Assembly (NCBI RefSeq): GCF_000321225.1
Contig: NW_004450585.1
Span: forward strand, 114,614-178,613
Direction of reading: 5' to 3'
Origin: Odobenus rosmarus divergens
Lineage: Eukaryota > Chordata > Mammalia > Carnivora > Odobenidae
DNA: 64,000 bases
Positions 36,101-45,249 of the stretch are shown piece after piece (positions within the stretch are counted from its first letter, which is position 1; the number at the start of each line of letters is the position of its first letter). The notes beneath the pieces are model-generated. The model saw only the letters and a list, made by a program, of their open reading frames with translations. It did no database searches and was not told the DNA's origin. Made by a program: the position numbers and the translations under genes.

Positions 36101-36355
36101 GTGGCGGTCTTTATCCTAAGTGCTGCCCCCTATCACGTGATACAACTGGTGAACTTACAGATGGAGCAGCCCACGCTGGCCTTCCATGTAGGCTATTATC
36201 TCTCCATCTGCTTCAGCTATGCCAGCAGCAGCATTAACCCTTTTCTCTATATCGTGCTGAGTGGGAATTTCCGGAAACGCCTGCCTCAAGTGCAAAGGAG
36301 AGTGACTGACAGGGAAATCAACAATATAGAAAATACCTTGAAATCAAGCTTTTAG
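11983..36355 (+). CDS. MCHR2: Melanin-concentrating hormone receptor 2, complete, five coding exons joined
   Basis: Class A G-protein-coupled receptor for the neuropeptide melanin-concentrating hormone, acting at the plasma membrane and in this family coupled mainly to Gq. The joined exons (182, 210, 195, 120 and 316 nt) give 340 residues, the length I recall for human MCHR2, and the translation matches the human protein almost throughout. Visible landmarks: N-glycosylation sequons at N10 and N17; seven hydrophobic segments near 36-60, 70-92, 103-130, 152-172, 197-222, 250-275 and 283-308; N52 (1.50), D79 (2.50), C106 with C184 for the loop disulfide, D113 (3.32, the ligand-binding acid of MCH receptors), D130-R131-Y132, W158 (4.50), P209 (5.50), P266 (6.50), N302-P-x-x-Y306. 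The motif before P266 is S263-A264-A265, not C-W-x. The C-tail after Y306 has no cysteine, so helix-8 palmitoylation is unlikely. No stop or frameshift. MCHR2 is absent from rats and mice but retained in carnivores and primates (established knowledge). Confidence 0.97.
12397..12525. mobile_element. MER5-type hAT-Charlie MITE fragment
   Basis: Contains gcagtgattttcaatcttag, tcacctggggagctttcaaa, attcagaatctctagagctg and cccaggcat in the order of MER5A. The far terminal inverted repeat is missing. Confidence 0.8.
13186..13385 (-). mobile_element. MIR, antisense
   Basis: Core 'atctcatttaatcctcagaa', 'ctattattatacccattt', 'cacacagcca' and 'attgaactcagat' matches MIR read in reverse. Confidence 0.85.
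13400..13585 (+). mobile_element. Carnivore SINE
   Basis: Head aaggcacctgggtggctcag and a tail of AAAT units. The A-rich flanks make the target duplication uncertain. It is the last SINE before a 13.9-kb SINE-free stretch. Confidence 0.92.
13672..13726. repeat. 14-bp direct repeat flanking a pure A-rich tract
   Basis: aggatggtgatgga at 13672-13685 and 13713-13726 encloses 27 bases that are all A except for one GGG. It looks like a target-site duplication around a poly(A) tail with no body. Confidence 0.7.
13972..14024 (-). mobile_element. 53-bp L1 3'-tail insertion
   Basis: T-rich start, then aggtagttaacatacggtgc, which matches the last bases of carnivore L1 in antisense. Flanked by a 17-bp duplication gaatatcaa(a/g)catttta at 13955-13971 and 14025-14041. 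Confidence 0.8.
16200..16395 (-). mobile_element. Possible MIR, antisense, degraded
   Basis: 'gacttgcccaaggacac' and a following 'ggaattcccagtcagg' segment recall the MIR core in reverse. Weak. Confidence 0.45.
18490..18775 (+). mobile_element. L2 3' end
   Basis: 'gactacaagctcctcgatg' followed by 'tgttcaataaaatatttgtt' and 'gaatttatgaat', the L2 3' signature, preceded by the 'cagatgccacttctgcc' block. Confidence 0.75.
19235..19760. mobile_element. Old interspersed repeat, class not assigned
   Basis: 'aaacttagtggcttaaaaca', 'tttattatctcaca', 'gggtggttctggctc', 'cctctccacagagttgctt' and 'gatggcagctggcta' follow the order of a repeat that I recognise as common in mammals, possibly an LTR. I cannot name the family with certainty. 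It ends just 200 bases before exon 2. Confidence 0.5.
19958..20167 (+). CDS. MCHR2: MCHR2 second coding exon (ICL1 to the DR of DRY)
   Basis: This exon is 210 nt, preceded by the acceptor tttctttcag and followed by the donor GTAAGT at 20168. It completes R61, encodes residues 62-130 and the first two bases of R131. It contains TM2 with L75-A-V-A-D79, the first extracellular loop with W99, C106 (disulfide partner), TM3 with D113, and D130-R131. The intron falls inside the DRY arginine codon, a splice position shared by many class A receptors. Length is divisible by three. Confidence 0.96.
20500..20526. repeat. Perfect 10-bp hairpin in intron 2
   Basis: agcccctcac / gtgaggggct separated by the 7-base loop acaagaa. 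It lies in what may be a degraded antisense MIR. Confidence 0.7.
20603..20642. repeat. Tandem duplication, 2 x 20 bp
   Basis: ctggtatgttcaatgtctca occurs twice without gap or mismatch. Confidence 0.95.
21190..21420 (+). mobile_element. L2 3' end
   Basis: 'aaattccacaaaggcaggg', 'cactgcctggcacag' and 'ttgatgaatgaatga' give the L2 3' terminal pattern. Confidence 0.75.
22330..22920. mobile_element. Ancient L2-type repeat, long copy
   Basis: (ATTC)n start, then 'caacaaatatttgag', 'ggaactatgctgg', 'gaagcttccctgag', 'gccaggcaagtagg', 'gaattttgaattttatctg' and 'gggttttcagc', the order of a well-known old mammalian repeat. Family assignment to L2 is tentative. Confidence 0.5.
24136..24330 (+). CDS. 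MCHR2: MCHR2 third coding exon (ICL2, TM4, ECL2)
   Basis: This exon is 195 nt, with acceptor ctggctttgcag before it and donor GTAGGT at 24331. It starts with the last base of R131, then Y132 of DRY, and covers residues 132-195 plus two bases of W196. It holds the basic second intracellular loop (R140 to R152), TM4 with W158, and the second extracellular loop with C184, the expected disulfide partner of C106. A branch-point-like cttaac lies about 17 bases before the exon. Length is divisible by three. Confidence 0.96.
24698..25150 (+). mobile_element. MaLR LTR (MLT1A-like), solo
   Basis: Starts tgtggttgaatggtgttccc, continues with 'aatgtgaccttatttagaaa' and 'gtctttgcagacatcatcaa', carries a polyadenylation signal at 25080-25085 in 'aataaatttctgttgttt', and ends 'aactaataca'. 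About 450 bp. No internal region. Confidence 0.85.
25250..25345 (-). mobile_element. MIR fragment, antisense
   Basis: 'tgtattgtgctaggtgcttt' and 'cattatctcaagtcaatc' match the 3' half of MIR in reverse. Confidence 0.65.
26030..26280 (+). mobile_element. MIR, sense, nearly complete
   Basis: 'gtctgggttcaaatcccact', 'ctagctggataaccttgggc', 'ccttagtttgttcttctgta' and 'agtgcttattatataataaa' follow the MIR consensus end to end. Confidence 0.9.
26400..26695 (-). mobile_element. L1 3' end, antisense, 5'-truncated
   Basis: Poly-T start at 26401, then 'agttagttaacatatagtgt' and 'gtgattcattacttgcataa' as in the L1 3' UTR of carnivores. Ends 140 bases before exon 4. Confidence 0.85.
26839..26958 (+). 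CDS. MCHR2: MCHR2 fourth coding exon (TM5)
   Basis: This exon is 120 nt and is preceded by a CT-rich tract and the acceptor attttacag; the donor is GTAAGT at 26959. It encodes residues 197-235, almost exactly TM5 with P209 and Y217, plus two bases of C236. No single open frame from an ATG marks this exon; it is recognised by protein similarity and by matching phase-2 borders on both sides. Confidence 0.95.
27504..27722 (+). mobile_element. Carnivore SINE, older, first of a stacked pair
   Basis: Degenerate head ggggggccttggtggctaa and AAAT tail. Flanked by aaattattttcta at 27491-27503 and 27723-27735. Confidence 0.93.
27736..27933 (+). mobile_element. Carnivore SINE, younger, second of a stacked pair
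   Basis: Clean head ggggcgcctgggtggctgag. Flanked by aaattattttcta at 27723-27735 and 27934-27946, so it reused the target duplication left by the SINE at 27504. Confidence 0.95.
28025..28229 (+). mobile_element. Carnivore SINE
   Basis: 'gcctgggtggctcagttggt' head and 'gtcccgggatcgagtcccac' body. Perfect 14-bp target duplication aaaatattattaaa at 28011-28024 and 28230-28243. Confidence 0.95.
28600..32440 (-). pseudogene. Decayed L1 ORF2 (endonuclease/reverse transcriptase)
   Basis: Fragments of the L1 ORF2 protein remain: a C-terminal stretch of about 155 codons (29368-28901), a piece around the reverse-transcriptase domain (30517-30317, with KAFxKxQHPF-like residues) and an upstream piece (31031-30816, with [14 protein letters not shown]). 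Frameshifts and stops separate them, so no functional polymerase is encoded. Confidence 0.85.
33480..34880 (-). other. L1 5' UTR, GC-richer
   Basis: The GC-rich end of the antisense L1, with several overlapping chance open frames on both strands (up to 118 codons). Its 5' end faces exon 5. Confidence 0.65.
35470..35980. mobile_element. Ancient L1M-type 3' region
   Basis: 'tattttggaataattttaaa', 'agaaaagttgcataaacagt', 'ttagttgtcatgtctcccca' and 'gtactggtcaggta' follow the order of an old L1 3' sequence I recognise; orientation not assigned. It ends 60 bases before exon 5. Confidence 0.65.
36040..36355 (+). CDS. MCHR2: MCHR2 fifth (last) coding exon (ICL3 to C-terminus)
   Basis: The acceptor is tttcctttgtag at 36028-36039. 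The exon completes C236 and encodes residues 237-340, with stop TAG at 36353-36355. It covers a short third intracellular loop, TM6 with F260 and P266, TM7 with N302-P-x-x-Y306, and a short basic helix-8/C-tail. The usual CWxP of TM6 reads S-A-A-P here, as I recall it also does in human MCHR2. The last helix-8 residues are R- and K-rich and the protein ends in S-F. Confidence 0.96.
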
Positions 36356-36845
36356 GAGAGTACATGAATCACCAAAAGTCTAGATTGGCTTGTCTATGTT
36401 ATTGGTTATTAGAAAGCGCAGGTTAAACAGCATGCCTGTGTCCATCCTTCCTGTGTACTTGTGACTCTTAGTAGCATGGAACGGAAGTGTAACCATTCAA
36501 ATGCAATGAGTTTAATATGCTAACTTTAGTAAGATGTAAAATATTTGTCTGCATTGGAAGTAAGGAACTGAATAGTCTAAGATATCTGAGCTCCATGGTT
36601 GTGGATGTTATTTCAGCACATTATAAACTAGTCACTGATAAAAAGGCCATCCATGACTATTAACTGAAAACTCACCAAGGAATCTGGCCTTGCCATCCAT
36701 ACTTTGCTCACTGCAACAGTGCTCTTAAGGTTCCTAGGAGGGGAACACCTTACAATGAGGTCTGAAATTTGTCCATTTTTTATCTATAAAATTTCATATG
36801 GTCCAATCTAATGTCTTCGATAATCAGCTCCACCTGTTAGCATAA

Positions 36846-37025
36846 CAGTTACCATGTATTGAACATATGCAATATGTAAGATCACATGTAACAAACCTAT
36901 GAGGTACATATTACCTTAATTTACTTAGCCTCAGAAAGGTTAAGGGATGGCTTGATGCTGCACAGCTACATAAGAGCTGGGCTAAAATCCAGGTCTGCCT
37001 GTTTCTGTCCTTTGAAAGTACCACT
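36846..37025 (-). mobile_element. MIR, antisense, in the probable 3' UTR
   Basis: 'catgtattgaacatatgcaa', 'cctatgaggtacatatta', 'gcctcagaaaggttaaggga' and 'gctgcacagcta' match MIR in reverse. Confidence 0.8.
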
Positions 37026-38150
37026 TTGGCAACCTGTAACTATCATTCTGGAGAGAGTCAACAATGTGGGGGGCTTTGCTTTCTTCTACAGCCCCATAAG
37101 GAAATAACTATTATCTGTAAGAAATTAGTTGATGGTTTAAATATATTTTGCATTAGCTTTGTTCTCATGCTTATGAATTGTAGAAACCAGCATCTGCATT
37201 TTAATAATAGTATTCTTCAGGATGTTAAGCATACACTCAGATACATTCTCTTTAGGTACAGTGTGTGTTTGTTCCAGGGTACAAAAGTAATACCCCTTAA
37301 ATTGGTAGATGTTCACTATTATCTATCTCTTCCTCTTTGGGTTTATATAAAACATGCACTTTGTATAGAAAGAAAAGAAAGAAATGCTTCTAAAGCCTGT
37401 ATTTTCAACAAAGGTAAACACTGTTATTTTGTTTGTGGATGAAATCTATAAACCCACTTCCTTCATATAAATCATAAAATCACTTGCTCCATGGATGTCT
37501 TAAACTGATTTTTAATCTACCCTTTACAGAAATGAGTCACAGAGACCAGCTTTTTTAACAACCTAATGTCCATTTTTTTATATCTCAATTGTCAAGACAC
37601 ATGACTTTTAACCCAATGTATTTGGTTCTAGATCTTCTAAAGACCATTTTGAAACAAGGTAATATATAAACACATATTGGGGTTAAAGGTCATGTAAACA
37701 ACATGAGACTGATGTAGGTCACATCTGAGATATTTTAGCTCTGTAACTGAGTTCTACAGAGCTACACCCAGAGCTTAGGTGCTCCTTTACAATGTCAGAA
37801 GAAGCTGGGTCATGGCTACAGTCCAGCGACGTTCCTTCTCACTTCCCTAAGGTGCAATAGTCAGGGTTCAGTGAGTAACCCTGACATCTGAAGACCCAAC
37901 ACCATGGGTCATACACAGATGTTGTCACTTGGTAATTGAAAAACAGTTGAAGAATTTACCTCCATTGTCTTTTTTAATACAGAAAATACTATGAATTTAA
38001 AGATATAAATGATTTTAAACCAACAGACATTTTTCTAATAGCATTACCAAAAGGCCTCAAATAATTCCAATATGTAAATTGGTCAGTGATTTGTTTTAAT
38101 TTATATGTATTAAGAGTTGTAAAGAACTTTAGCATTTAATCAAAGTACAA

Positions 38151-38172
38151 AATAAAAAGGGTGGCTATTAAA
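38151..38172 (+). promoter_or_regulatory. Candidate polyadenylation signals AATAAA and ATTAAA
   Basis: AATAAA at 38151-38156 and ATTAAA at 38167-38172 are the first canonical signals downstream of the MCHR2 stop codon. A GT-rich stretch follows. Sequence match only, without proof of use. Confidence 0.3.
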
Positions 38173-40204
38173 TTCATTTCTGTGCCTTTATACAGTTTTT
38201 CTATACATAAATGTATACACACATACACACAGATGCAAATTTGCTGAAGTGGTCTGATAGAGATTCTCTGTTTTGCATTTTTGCCCATGATATGTGTATA
38301 TGTTTACTTTCAAGACAAGTTGATGATCAATTTCTCATATCTAATTATTACTTGCCTATCATTACTTATAATTATAACTATATGCTTATTCAATTTTAGG
38401 TACCTCATTTAAATGTTGACCAATTAATATAAATCAATGAATAATGCTTGTATATTTATTTACTTCTGGCTTGTAGCTTGTACTCTTAAGGCTTTCTTAT
38501 ATAAAGGATTTCATATTTCCTTAATATAGTTTCTCCTTAGCAAAGCATAAAGAGTTCAGAATTAGTAAAATGTGTCCTAAATATGGCTAATAGTCAAATG
38601 ACAGTATCACACCAGATTCTCAGGCACTTGTATTCTACTGAAGTCCTAGAAATTACTGCTTTTCATGCGTTATGGTATCACAGGGGTCATGGAATCTTGG
38701 ACTTGAAAGATACTTTAGAGATTATCAGATGCCACAGATGAGAAAAATAATACCCAGAAAGATCGTTATTTTTGCACATTCAGAGAAACTTCTCTAGTAA
38801 CAAACTATAGAAATGATCCCTGAAAGTATAGTTTTAAGATAGAGCTATTTTTAACGCAGTCTAGTGTGTGTCCAGAGACCCACCCCTAATGGGCACCTAG
38901 AAACCAGCCCTGAGTTCTTTCCACCAAACTTTCCTGTCCCTTTTGGGACAGTGAGAAACAACTAACAAGAAAATTAAAGTTAACACTTAATGACTATAAC
39001 AAATTCCTGAGAGTTCAGTGAGTAAATCAAGATTGTGTAAGTATGTATTAAAAGTTGTATAATTAGAAAAAAAAACAACTGATTCTTCATAATTTGCTTG
39101 GGCTTCTTGTCAGGATGGCAGAGATTAATTTTCCATTTATTTCACAGAGTTGTATAGAATGAGCCCAAAGCAAAATATAAAAAGTAACAATATTTTCTTT
39201 TACCATCCCCAGTTTCTTTGTTGACACCTCTCTATACCAAAAAGTTAGTTCGTTCTACAGGTAGCCTCCTCCCTTGCCTAAGGCTAGGAACAGCCCTACA
39301 GCTATGACTCCTTTATGACTTCACCCTAGGAAGGATAGTATTAAATTATTTTATTTGCCCTTTCAGCCATTAGCTCAGATACAGCAATGTCCATCCAAAA
39401 GATTATGCTAAATTGGTATCTTGATTTTTGGTGTTTGTATATTCATTATTCAACAGGTATCTACATAACAATTTGCCTCCAGGACACTATGCTGGGCTCC
39501 ACTGGGGGGGGCGGGGAATTAAGGCCTAAAACATTACACAATCTCAAGAATTAAAAATCCAGTGTCTCCTGTTTCCTGTAGATCAATTCTACCTACTTGG
39601 GTGACGCAGAAAACATCTCCAGTGATTTCTCAATTCTAAAATACAATTCATGTGTAAAATGCACCATTAATTTAACAACTGCCTTTGGGAAATAAAAATA
39701 CAACATTAAACATTCACATTAATAGTAAGACATACCCTAATTTCAAAAACACTAGCATGTGGGTAAAGTGCACATCACTGAATTGAGAAAAAAAATATAT
39801 TGACAATTCATCGTTGCATTTTCTTCCAAGATTAAATGTACTCATCTCTATCATTCAATGAAACAATTCTCTACCAACTGATTTCCTCCCTACTAATGAA
39901 TACCTAAACCCAAATACATAAAAGAATCATATAAAAGAATCTAAATTAATTAAACACCTCACAAAATGTTTTACTTTTTTTCAGGCACAGGATTGAGAAA
40001 GAAATGTAAATAATTTTGAAATAAATTTTATTTCTATAGCAACAAAGCCACAAGTACTTGCTACCTTAACCACTGAAAAACTTAACATGGCACCCTGAAA
40101 ATAAAACTTGAAGTTTCTTGAGAATAAAAACTTAACTTGGGCTCCATTACTCCTTACTGGGAATGTAATTCTGGGAGACTGCCTCAAAGGTATACTCTTA
40201 TATC
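38173..40204. other. No gene; short hairpin and weak MIR-like remnant
   Basis: AT-rich flank downstream of MCHR2. A MIR-like remnant lies at about 38685-38800 ('ttggacttgaaagatacttt', 'gccacagatgag'). A perfect hairpin (CTGTCCC TTTT GGGACAG) lies at 38934-38951. Nothing else was recognised. Confidence 0.45.
38934..38951. repeat. Perfect 7-bp stem, 4-base loop hairpin
   Basis: CTGTCCC-TTTT-GGGACAG. The following bases (gtgag) are not a T run, so it does not resemble a Pol III terminator or histone-type end. Confidence 0.8.
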
Positions 40205-40220
40205 AGAAACCTACTCAGAG

Positions 40221-40418
40221 GCACCTGGGTGGCTCAGTCGTTAAGTGTCTGCCTTCCACTCAGGTCATGATCCCAGGGTCCTGGGATCAAGCCCCGCATC
40301 GGGGAGCCTGCTTCTCCCTCTCAAACTCCCCCTGCTTGTGTTCCCTCTCTCGCTGTCTCTCTCTCTCTCTCTCTGTCAAATAAATAAATAAAATCTTTAA
40401 AAAAAAAAAAAGAAAGAA
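40221..40418 (+). mobile_element. Carnivore SINE
   Basis: 'gcacctgggtggctcagtcg' head and (CT)n body. Target duplication agaaacctactcagag / agaaacctattcagaa at 40205-40220 and 40419-40434. A 20-odd-base piece is deleted between 'catcgggg' and 'agcctgc'. Confidence 0.94.
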
Positions 40419-40653
40419 AGAAACCTATTCAGAAGTATAAAGTCACGTCCTAATCAAAAGCAAAAAACATTTCTTAAAATGCATGATTTTTACTGAGAAT
40501 ACAGTTGTTTCTCCAACACATATAATAAAATGTGTTGTTCTTCTTAATTTAATATAATACACTTGCTATTTCTCTGAAAAAAAATTCAAGACAAGTATCT
40601 CTTTCACTAAAAGATTTAAGTAGTAGTAGGCACTTTTTAATAACAGCTCTCTA

Positions 40654-40861
40654 GGGATTCCTGGGGGGCTCAGTTGGTTAAGCATCTGCCTTCAGCACCA
40701 GTCATGATCACATGATCACAGGGTCCTGGGATCCAGCACCGCATCAGGCTTCTTGCTCAGCGGGGAGCCTGCTTCTCCCTCTGCCTGCCGCTCCCCCATC
40801 TTGTGCTCTCCCTCTCTCTACCTCTCCCTCTGACAAATAAATGAATAAAATCTTTAAAAAA
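40654..40861 (+). mobile_element. Carnivore SINE
   Basis: 'gggattcctggggggctcag' head. Target duplication aataacagctctcta / aataacagttttcta at 40639-40653 and 40862-40876. It has an internal 8-bp tandem duplication of catgatca. Confidence 0.93.
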
Positions 40862-40924
40862 AATAACAGTTTTCTAAAATATCATATGAAGATTTGTTCC
40901 TGTTAAGTAACAAAAATTCAAGCG

Positions 40925-41400
40925 AGTAAATTTTAAAGATTTAATTGACTTTATTAAAGGATTCATGAATCAGGTAGTATCCCATCTAGCAAACAGAAGG
41001 GCTCTCAAGGAGTTGTACAAAATGGAAGGTCCTTACAGAAGGAGCATGGGGCAAGAAAGTTACTAACGAAAGAAAGGGATTATTCCAGGCAAGACCGCTT
41101 TCTCTTAGGGGTAAAGGCAAGAGGTCTTACCAGGAAGATGACCTCATCTTCCTTTGAGGGATGGAGAGGGCCCATGCAACAGACCTGTTGGCACTGATCA
41201 AAACATTTCTGACCAACTAGTTAAGACGATGTTTCTGGGGAAGGTTGAAACTGTAATGAGGTTAGGTAATAAGCCGTGGTTTGGGAACCTGGTCTAAGTG
41301 ACCCTCTTTTGGACATGTGGTTTTCTTTTTAACATTTTCAAACAGCTGACAAACTTATTTCCAGGAATAAGAAATAAGGAATGGGGTCCCTCTCCTCAGT
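40925..41400. other. Possible old LTR/ERV-type repeat, unassigned
   Basis: 'gatttaattgactttattaa', 'gattcatgaatcaggtagta' and 'tcccatctagcaaaca' seem familiar as part of an interspersed repeat, but I cannot assign the family. No open frame. Confidence 0.3.
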
Positions 41401-41909
41401 TTTCAGTGTTGTGCAAAAGCTCTGGAATTCCTAATGTGCAGTAGAGTTGGTTTCAGTTCCAGCCTCATCAGTCACTAGATATAAAAGACCTTCGGTAAAA
41501 ATTATTAACCAAACTACTTAATTGTATGAATTAGAAAAATTGGAGCCCAAAGAAGAGTAGACAAAGTCAAACACCTTTTTCTTGTTAAAACAAGGGCAAA
41601 ATTTTGAAGCACCTTCCCTGTTTCCAGTGTATCATTCTCTCTGGGCTGCACTCAGACAGTAGGAGGCGGTAAATTTCATGCAAAGAAGTTTGGCTCACAA
41701 ATGCAGTAAAATGCTAATAAATGCAGTGGGAGGCCCTGAAGTTTTTTGAGGAGAGCAGTATCACAATCAGATCTTTGCTGGTGGAAATAACTGGCACTGG
41801 AGTATAGGATAGAATGAATGGGAAGAGCCTAAAACTAGAAAAGCAGGCAGGAAATTATCACAACGGTCCATTGGGAGAAAAAAAAATGCTGCCAACTAGA
41901 CAATGACAA

Positions 41910-42143
41910 TAGTTGTGTATGCTTAACTAACATTTGTTGAGTACACTAGATGTGCCAGATATTGAGCATAATCTTATATAATCCTCACACCAACCCTCAA
42001 AGCTACAACCTGTTATTGTGTTATTGTCACCGTTTTATAGATGAGGAACTCAGACCTTGAGGTAGCCGGCCTCAGATTACATAGTTAGCAAGGGGCGCTC
42101 AGAATTCAAACCCAGATCGATCCTCTTATCGATTCACTATGCC
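41910..42143 (-). mobile_element. MIR, antisense
   Basis: 'catttgttgagtacactaga', 'cttatataatcctcacacca', 'ttttatagatgaggaactca' and 'attcaaacccaga' match MIR in reverse. Confidence 0.88.
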
Positions 42144-42205
42144 ATTGCTTCTCAAAATTTACAATGCACAGATATCACTTGGGGATACTGTTAAAATACA
42201 GATTC
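42144..42205. mobile_element. hAT-Charlie (MER1/MER5 type) element, left part
   Basis: 'attgcttctcaaaatttaca' and 'tcacttggggatactgttaa' read into 45865-45965, where the same element continues. It was split by the L1 at 42206-45852. Confidence 0.75.
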
Positions 42206-42692
42206 CTTTTTTTCCCCAAGTTTTAACAGAGGATTTTTTCCAGATATATTAAAGTGTAATTGACAAATAGGAATACTATTTTTAAGGTATACAACTTGAT
42301 GTTTTGATATATGTATCGATTGTGAAATGATTACCACAATCAAGTTAATTAATATACATACCCATCATTTAAGATCTACCCACTTAGCAAACTTCAAGTA
42401 TACAATACAGTATTGTTAACTATAACCAGCATACTGTACATTAGATCTCCAGAATTTACTCATGTTGTAGAACTGAAATTTTGTAGTCTGACCAACATCT
42501 CCCCCATGCACCCCACCGCCTGGCCCTTGGCAACCACAATGTCACTCATTGCTTCTATGCATTTGACTATTTTAGATTCCACATAAGTGAGATCATGCAG
42601 TATTTATCCTTCTGTGCCTTGCTTGCTTCGGTTGCCATAATGTCCTCCAAGTTCATCCATGTAGTCACAAATGGCAGGATTTCCTTCTTTTT

Positions 42693-42886
42693 TTAAAAAA
42701 AAAATTTTATTTATTTGAGAGAGAGAATGAGAGAGAGAGAGAGCACATGAGAAGGGGGGGAGGGTCAGAGGGAGAAGCAGACTCCCTGCTGAGCAGGGAG
42801 ACCGATGCGGGACTCGATCCTGGGACTCCAGGATCATGACCTGAGCCTAAGGCAGTTGCTTAACCAACTGAGCCACCCAGGTGCCC
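42693..42886 (-). mobile_element. Carnivore SINE nested in L1, antisense
   Basis: T-rich tail left, head complement gagccacccaggtgccc right. Target duplication agg(a/g)tttccttcttttt at 42676-42692 and 42887-42903. Confidence 0.96.
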
Positions 42887-42915
42887 AGGGTTTCCTTCTT
42901 TTTAAAAGCTGAATA

Positions 42916-42966
42916 ATATTCCTGTGTGTATGTGTATGTGTGTGTGTGTGTCTCATCTGTGTGTAT
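42916..42966. repeat. (TG)n microsatellite in L1 3' UTR
   Basis: Imperfect TG alternation interrupted by TATG and TCTCATC. Confidence 0.8.
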
Positions 42967-43630
42967 CATATTTTCTTTATCCATACATCTACTGATGGAC
43001 CTTTAGGTTGTTTCCATATCTTGACTATTGGGAATAATGCTGCAAAAACATGGAAGTGCAGATATCTCTTCCAGATTTCATTTATTTTTGATATATACTC
43101 AGAAGTGGGATTGCTAAATCATGGCTGCTCTGTTTTTAATTTTTTGAAGAACCACTATACCATTTTCCATAATGGCTGTACCAACTTACATTCCCACTAA
43201 CAGTGTACAAAGGTTCCCCTTCTTTCTCCACATCCTTGCCAACACTTATCTTTTGTCTTTGGGATAATAGCTATTCTAACAGGTGTGAGGTGATATCTCA
43301 ATGTGGTTTCAATTTGCATTTCCCTGATGACTAGTGAAGTTGAGCAACTTTTCCTCTACCTGTTGGATATTTGTACGTCTTCTCTGGAGAAATCTATTTA
43401 GGTCTATCTATTAAGTGGGCAAAGGTGCCCACTTTTTAATTGGGCTGTTTTCTTCCTATTGAGCTGTTTGAGTTCCCCATATTTTTTGGATTTTAACCCC
43501 TTGTAAGATTTATGGTTTGAAAATATTTTCTCCCATTCTATAAGTTGTTTCTTCACTCTGTTTATTGTTTCCTTTGCTGAGCAGCTGCATTTTACTTTGA
43601 TACAATACTATTTGTTTATTTTTCCTTTAT

Positions 43631-43823
43631 TTTTTTTTAAAGATTTTATTTATTTATTTGACAGAGAGAGACACAGACAGGCAACACAAGCAGGGCGCAG
43701 TGGGAGAGGGAGAAGCAGGCTTCCCTCGGAGCAGGGAGCCTGATGTGGGACTCGATCCCAGGGCCCTGGGATCATGACCTGAGCCAAAGGCAGACGCTTA
43801 AAGACTGAGCCACCCAGGCGCCC
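43631..43823 (-). mobile_element. Carnivore SINE nested in L1, antisense
   Basis: Body 'ctcgatcccagggccctggg' and head complement 'gagccacccaggcgccc'. Target duplication tgtttatttttcctttat / tgtttatttttgctttag at 43613-43630 and 43824-43841. Confidence 0.96.
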
Positions 43824-45249
43824 TGTTTATTTTTGCTTTAGTTACCTATGCATTTGGTGTCATATGCATGAAATCAATGTCAAGACCAATGTCAAAAGAT
43901 TTTTCCCTATGTTTTCCTCTTGTAGTTTTATATTTCAGGTCTTAAATTTAAGTCTTTAATCCATATTGAGTTGATTTTGTATCAATTATCTCACATTTCT
44001 ACATGGTCTGAGATGAGTCCAATTTCCTTCTGCATGTGGATATCCAGTTTTTCCAACACTATATTAAAGAGACTATTCTTTTTCCACTGTGTGCTTATGG
44101 CACCCTTGTCAGAGATCAGTTGGCCATAAATGCATGGATTTGTTTCTGGGTTTTCTATCCTATTTCATTGGTTTACATGTCCATCTTTATACAAGTACCA
44201 TACTATTTTAATTACTGTAGTTTTTAAAATATATTTTGAAATCAGGAAGTATGATGCCCTCCAGCTTTGTTCTTCTTGCTCAACATTGCCTTGGCTATAT
44301 GGGGGCATTTGTATTTCCATATGAATTTTAGAATTGTTTTTTCTATTTCTGAAAAGAATGCCATTGGGATTTTGATAGGGATTGCACTGAATGTATAAAT
44401 CAGTCTGGGTAGTATGGACATTTTGGCAATATTATTTCCAATCCATGTACAAAGGATGTATTTCTATTTATCTGTGTTTTCTTTAATATCCTTCATCAAT
44501 ATTTTATATTTTCAGTAGATAAGCTCTCCACCTCTTTGGTTAAGTTTATTCCTATTTTATTCTTTTAGTTGGTATTGTAAATGAGATCATTTTCTTAATT
44601 TTCTTTTCAGATAGTTTGTCGTTAGTGTATAGCAATGCCACTGATTTCTGTATGTTGATTTTGTATCCTGCAACTTTATTAAATTTACTTATTAGTTCTA
44701 ACAGTTTTTGTTGAGTCTTCAGGATTTTCTACATATATGATCATGTCATCTGCAAATAGTGATAATTTGACCTCTTTCTTTCCAATTTGGTGTTTTTTAT
44801 TTCTTTTTCTTGCCTAATTGCTCTGGCTAGGACTTTAAGTACTGTGTTGGATAGAGGGGGCAAGAGTGGGCATCCTTGCCTCTTACTCAATCTTAAAGGA
44901 AAAGCTTTTAGTTATTCACCATTAAGTATGAAGTTAGCTGCCAGCCTTTCATATATGGATTTCATTGTGTTGTGGTAAAATCCTTCTAAATCTATTTTGT
45001 TGAAAATTTTTATTTCGAGTGGATGTTGAATATCGTCAAATGCTTTTTCTATATCTCTTGAGATGATCATGTGGTTTTTATCTTTCGTTCTGTTAATGTA
45101 GCAGTTTGTGTATGTTGAACCATCCTTGCATCCCAGGGATAAATCCCACTGAATTGTGGTGTCCAACCCTCTTAATGTACTGTTGAATTGTTTGTTAGCA
45201 TTTTATTGAAGACTTTTGCATCTAAATTTATTAGAAATATTGGCCTGTA

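Larger units (their letters stand above)
36356..38172 (+). other. MCHR2: Probable MCHR2 3' UTR with candidate poly(A) signals
   Basis: The stretch after the stop codon carries no recognisable coding sequence. The first AATAAA that I see is at 38151-38156, followed by an ATTAAA at 38167-38172, so a roughly 1.8-kb 3' UTR ending near 38.19 kb is a reasonable guess. An antisense MIR lies inside at about 36846-37025. The extent is inference and would need transcript data; a shorter UTR using a weak signal is possible. Confidence 0.35.

Noticed and set aside
37026..37442. 138-codon open frame in the probable 3' UTR
   Set aside because: It begins with TTG, overlaps a MIR edge and shows no domain. 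Most likely chance.
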